Below, piece by piece: positions 6,036 through 8,282 of a DNA stretch of 8,282 nt. The notes beneath the pieces are model-generated. The model saw only the letters and a list, made by a program, of their open reading frames with translations. It had not been told where the DNA came from and searched no databases. The translations under genes and the position numbers were made by a program. Each line of letters starts with the position of its first letter. The stretch's first letter is position 1. Source of the DNA: JBOGTC01 sp050692055. GTDB taxonomy: Bacteria; Chloroflexota; Limnocylindria; QHBO01. The stretch lies in assembly GCA_050692055.1 (NCBI GenBank), contig JBOGTC010000047.1:1-8282 (forward strand), given 5' to 3'.

Positions 6036-6646
6036 CAGATGTGCTGGATCCGAGCCCGGACGGCCTGACCCGCGCCGCCGACATCCTGCGCCTGGGCGGG
6101 CTCGTCGCCTTTCCGACCGATACCGTCTACGGCGTGGGCGTCGCCTGGTCGCGGCCGGACCGGCTGCCGGCGATCTTCGAGCTGAAGCGGCGCTCGCCGG
6201 AGAAGCGGATCCCGGTGCTCCTCGCCGACCTGGGCCAGGCCTCAACTTCGGGCTTCCAGCCCGACCATCGGGCTGAGCGCCTCGCCGCGCGCTTTTGGCC
6301 GGGACCGCTGACCCTGGTACTGCCCGGGCCGGATGGATCCGCCAGCGTGGCCTTCCGGGCTCCGAACCACGCCGTGGCGCTGGCACTGATCGCTGCGGCC
6401 GGACCCCTGCTTGCGACGAGCGCCAACGTGTCGGGCGAGCCGGACACGCTCGGCGCCGAGGACGTGCTGGTCGCCTTCGCCACGCAGCGGGACCTGCTCG
6501 ACGCCGTGGTTGACGGGGGTCGCGTGCCGGGTGGCGTGCCGTCAACGCTGCTCGACCTGTCGGTGACCCCGGCGCGCGTGCTCCGCGACGGGCCGATCTC
6601 GCGGGCGCAGCTGGTCCCCCACGTAGAGCTCGAAGGGTCCTCCTGA
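6032..6646 (+). CDS. tsaC: L-threonylcarbamoyladenylate synthase (TsaC/Sua5/YrdC family)
   Basis: Makes threonylcarbamoyl-AMP from threonine, bicarbonate and ATP, the first step of t6A modification at position 37 of ANN-decoding tRNAs. It has 204 residues, the length of a single YrdC domain without the extra C-terminal Sua5 domain. Motifs seen: GGLVAFPTDTVYGVG (about 22-36), the KRRSPEK basic patch (52-58) followed by RIPVLL, RFWPGPLTLVLP, S130-A-N-V-S-G and P170-S-T-LLDLS. It starts at GTG 6032, which overlaps the prmC stop (GTGA), so translation is probably coupled. The prmC-tsaC pair is a common arrangement. Confidence 0.93.
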   Translation: MTDVLDPSPDGLTRAADILRLGGLVAFPTDTVYGVGVAWSRPDRLPAIFELKRRSPEKRIPVLLADLGQASTSGFQPDHRAERLAARFWPGPLTLVLPGPDGSASVAFRAPNHAVALALIAAAGPLLATSANVSGEPDTLGAEDVLVAFATQRDLLDAVVDGGRVPGGVPSTLLDLSVTPARVLRDGPISRAQLVPHVELEGSS

Positions 6647-6728
6647 CCTCCGGTTTCCGGGCGCAGTTCGGTCGGTTCCTGGTCGCGTGGGGCATCCACA
6701 TGGCGAGCGCAGGCGGCTGACGCAGCGT

Positions 6729-6753
6729 CCGTGCATACAAGACATGAATCTGG
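6729..6753 (+). repeat. Intergenic repeat, copy B
   Basis: A 25-bp motif containing TGCATAC then CATGAATCTGG. It matches copy A at 20 of 25 positions and shares the last 11 bases with copy C. It lies about 200 bp from the transposase stop codon. I found no convincing inverted partner within the window, unlike copies A and C. Confidence 0.55.
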
Positions 6754-6882
6754 CAACACCGCGGCAGGCCACGTTCGCGGCAGGTGACAGCAATGCTCGT
6801 GCTGTGCAACGTATCGGTGCTGGCCGGCGCTCGATGGGCAGGCTGCCTCGGTCAATGTGTCGCCACCGCGGCATTGATGCGA

Positions 6883-6898
6883 GCTGCCGGCCGGCAGC
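6883..6898. repeat. 16-bp perfect palindrome downstream of the transposase gene
   Basis: GCTGCCGG joined directly to CCGGCAGC. As RNA it gives a 6-bp stem with a GGCC loop. It lies about 57 bp beyond the transposase stop codon and about 250 bp after tsaC. It may be a transcription end signal for either gene, a palindromic site near the insertion, or chance in GC-rich DNA. No T-tract follows on either strand. Confidence 0.5.
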
Positions 6899-6952
6899 GG
6901 TCACCCGCGCTCGTATAAGTTGCAGGAGCGGAGCATAGATCCCATAGGACGT

Positions 6953-6958
6953 TGTCAA
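6953..6958 (-). promoter_or_regulatory. Candidate outward -35 box at the IS110 right end
   Basis: The minus strand reads TTGACA across the transposase stop codon (TGA at 6957-6955), pointing out of the element. In IS110-family elements the excised circle is reported to join a -35 box in the right end to a -10 box in the left end and so form a promoter. Position and sequence fit that role, but the left terminus is not in the window, so the -10 half cannot be checked. Confidence 0.35.
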
Positions 6959-8145
6959 GCTGAGCGAGCTCCTCGAGGGTCGAAGTCGTGACCCGAGCGC
7001 CACACGCCCCACACGATGCTGAGCGCCTTGCGCATGCAATGGCCGAGCGCGTTCATAGGGCTCTTGCCGGCCTGCCGCTTACGCAGGTAGTGAGCCCGGA
7101 TCAGCGGGTTGTGGACGATGCCGGCCAGCGCGACGTGATAGGCCGCCGAACGCAGGTGCGGGTTGCCGGTCTTGGCCATGTGCCAGCTCGTCTCCGGGCT
7201 GGCCCCCTTGTGCCCCGAGCTGGCCTCGCGCGGATGCATGCCGGCGAAGGCCAGCAGCTGGTCGAAGTCGGCGAAGCGCTCGATGTCGCCGATCTCGGCG
7301 ATGAAGGCCGCGGCGCTGGCCGGCCCGACCCCGGGGATCGTTCGCAGCCGGCGCGCCAGCTCACCGTCGAGCATCCCGGCCAGGTGCGCCTCGGCGGCCG
7401 CCACCTGGCGATCGAGCAGCTCGAGCTGGTCGAGCAGGACCGGCACCTCGAACGCCACCTCGGCCTCGAGCTCGGGCACGGCGGTCGTCCCGCGCGCCGC
7501 GGCGTGCAGGGCCGTCGCCCGAGCTGGACCCAGCGCCCGGCGTCGCGGTCCGCGGTTAGCCGCCGCCAGAGTGGAGGTCCGACGCCGCGCGGCGGCCGCT
7601 GCGGTCGGGGCCCGGCGCAGCACCTCGCGCGCCGTCCTGCAGCTCGGGTCGTCGAACACGTCGCGCAGCTCGGGGAAGCCGAGCTCGACCAGGCGCTGCA
7701 GGCGCTGGCAGATCGAGGCCCGCTGGCGGACCAGGGTCATCGCGAAGCGGGCCGCGGCGCGCAGCCCGGCGCCGGCCAGCGGGTCGCCGGGGACAGGGGT
7801 GTCACGCATGGCCAGCTCCGCCAGGACACGGGCGTCGGCCGGATCACTCTTCGTCCGGCGCAGGTGTCGCTTGGCAAAGTACTTGGCGCTCAGCGGGTTG
7901 ACCACCGCCACCGGCCGCCCGCCGCGACGCAGGTGGCTGGCCAGGTTCATCCAGTAGTGGCCCGAGGACTCCATGGCCACCAGGCCCACCGGCTCGGGCT
8001 GTGCCGCCAGCCAGGCGTCGAGCGTGGCAAAGCCGGCGCGGTCGGCGCTGAAGCGCAGCACCGCATGGTCCGCGCGCGGCTGCCCCGCCCGGCACCGTGC
8101 CGCGACGTGCTGCCGGCCGCCGATGTCGATCCCGATCGTCAGCAT
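6955..8145 (-). CDS. IS110-family DEDD transposase
   Basis: A recombinase that moves its element through a circular intermediate, guided by a bridge RNA in this family. It has 396 residues and looks intact. The N-terminal RuvC-like DEDD domain begins MLTIGIDIGGRQH and holds the four expected acidic residues: D7, E59 (AMESSGHYW), D101 and D104 (RTKSDPADARVLAEL). A helical, Arg/Ala-rich linker and probable coiled coil (about 215-265) follow. The C-terminal Transposase_20 domain contains LRTIPGVGPASAAAFIAEIGD (from 267), FAGMHP, and EASSGHKG with S309/S310, where the family's catalytic serine is expected, then MAKTGNPHLR and KSPMNALGHCMRKALSIVWGVW. Start: CAT at 8143-8145 on the plus strand; GGAGG (8156-8160) lies upstream on the coding strand. 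An upstream in-frame ATG at 8244 would add 33 atypical residues that overlap the structured noncoding end. Confidence 0.93.
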   Translation of the reverse strand: MLTIGIDIGGRQHVAARCRAGQPRADHAVLRFSADRAGFATLDAWLAAQPEPVGLVAMESSGHYWMNLASHLRRGGRPVAVVNPLSAKYFAKRHLRRTKSDPADARVLAELAMRDTPVPGDPLAGAGLRAAARFAMTLVRQRASICQRLQRLVELGFPELRDVFDDPSCRTAREVLRRAPTAAAAARRRTSTLAAANRGPRRRALGPARATALHAAARGTTAVPELEAEVAFEVPVLLDQLELLDRQVAAAEAHLAGMLDGELARRLRTIPGVGPASAAAFIAEIGDIERFADFDQLLAFAGMHPREASSGHKGASPETSWHMAKTGNPHLRSAAYHVALAGIVHNPLIRAHYLRKRQAGKSPMNALGHCMRKALSIVWGVWRSGHDFDPRGARSA

Positions 8146-8282
8146 CTCGCTGCGACCTCCATACTGCGGACCCGGCGGGAGCCCGCTGCTCCCGGTCGAC
8201 GTGGCCTGACCGGTCCGATCAGCGGTCGTGCCGCAGGATCCCAATCACCGTTCACGGCCGGGGACGGGGGCCGGAGACTAAG
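8146..8282 (-). ncRNA. Candidate IS110 bridge RNA region in the left noncoding end (partial)
   Basis: In the IS110 group the bridge RNA is encoded in the noncoding end upstream of the transposase, which is this stretch. It has a clear fold: a closing stem CTGCGG (8164-8169) / CCGCAG (8231-8236); a 7-bp hairpin 8176-8182 / 8188-8194 with loop CCGCT; and a 7-bp hairpin 8206-8212 / 8216-8222 with loop GTC and one wobble pair. Two side-by-side stem-loops within a closed structure resemble a target-binding and a donor-binding loop, but guide sequences could not be assigned. The RNA may extend past the window. Confidence 0.45.

Larger units (their letters stand above)
6647..6952. other. Intergenic stretch between tsaC and the IS110 element
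   Basis: About 300 bp without a convincing gene. It holds a repeat copy (6729-6753), a 9-bp direct repeat CGCGGCAGG (6760-6768 and 6776-6784), a hairpin ACAGCA (6787-6792) / TGCTGT (6800-6805), and a 16-bp perfect palindrome (6883-6898). The right end of the insertion sequence must fall somewhere in its last part, just beyond the transposase stop. I cannot place it exactly because the other element end is outside the window. Confidence 0.6.
6955..8282 (-). mobile_element. IS110-family insertion sequence, partial (left end beyond the window)
   Basis: The element comprises the transposase gene and a noncoding left end upstream of it that runs off the window. The right end lies shortly past 6955; this family usually has a very short right end. 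IS110 elements lack terminal inverted repeats and make little or no target duplication, so the edges cannot be found from one side. The IS sits downstream of tsaC and separates the prmC-tsaC pair from whatever followed it. Confidence 0.8.

Noticed and set aside
5205..6809. 534-residue open frame on the minus strand
   Set aside because: It runs antisense to prmC and tsaC, both clearly recognised, and its product is Arg/Ala/Pro-rich with no family motif. Long antisense frames are expected in GC-rich genes.
7163..7957. 264-residue frame opposite the transposase
   Set aside because: Ser/Arg/Ala-rich antisense shadow of a well-supported gene.
8146..8244. 33-residue N-terminal extension of the transposase
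   Set aside because: IS110 transposases begin at the IGID motif, a Shine-Dalgarno sits just before ATG 8145, and the extension overlaps the structured noncoding end.

Overview
The window is GC-rich bacterial chromosome, dominated by C and G at third codon positions. It carries a conserved housekeeping block followed by an IS110-family insertion sequence. The gene order rodA / DUF2344 / rplU-rpmA-rpmE / DUF1385 / prfA / prmC / tsaC, the long Lys-Ala-rich tail on L21, the L27 without a Firmicutes-type N-terminal extension, and the NLPY variant in PrmC best fit a Chloroflexota lineage (my guess is a Limnocylindria/Ellin6529-like bacterium). A deep actinobacterial lineage cannot be excluded. The assignment rests on remembered synteny and composition, not on a search.

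Layout: 2-694 is the C-terminal part of RodA, cut by the window start. 769-1497 is a small protein of the radical-SAM-linked DUF2344 family. A consensus-like promoter (TTGACA, 17-bp spacer, TAGACT) overlaps the end of that gene and should drive rplU (1605-2063), rpmA (2071-2325) and rpmE (2349-2555) through a leader of about 98 nt. A strong GC hairpin follows rpmE. Then come a DUF1385 (YqhQ-like) membrane protein (2636-3637) and prfA (3657-4766). After a 360-bp gap, prmC (5127-6035) and tsaC/sua5 (6032-6646) overlap by 4 bp. The theme is translation: ribosomal proteins L21, L27 and L31, release factor RF1, its methyltransferase PrmC, and the enzyme for the first step of tRNA t6A formation.

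The 360-bp prfA-prmC gap is not empty. It has two copies, in inverted orientation, of a 25-bp motif, and a third copy lies in the gap between tsaC and the insertion sequence. One copy (4890-4914) can pair either with the upstream copy or with a downstream arm in a long bulged stem-loop (4906-4987). The stretch also has a GC hairpin and a small AT-rich island. It is either a dispersed intergenic repeat (REP/MITE-like) or a structured RNA.

The right part holds an IS110-family element on the minus strand. It has an intact DEDD transposase (6955-8145) and, upstream of it, a noncoding end (8146 to beyond 8282) that folds into two hairpins closed by a distal stem. This is the expected location of an IS110 bridge RNA. 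A TTGACA box overlaps the transposase stop codon and could be the outward -35 half of a circle-junction promoter. The far end of the element is outside the window, so its boundaries, core and target cannot be fixed here.
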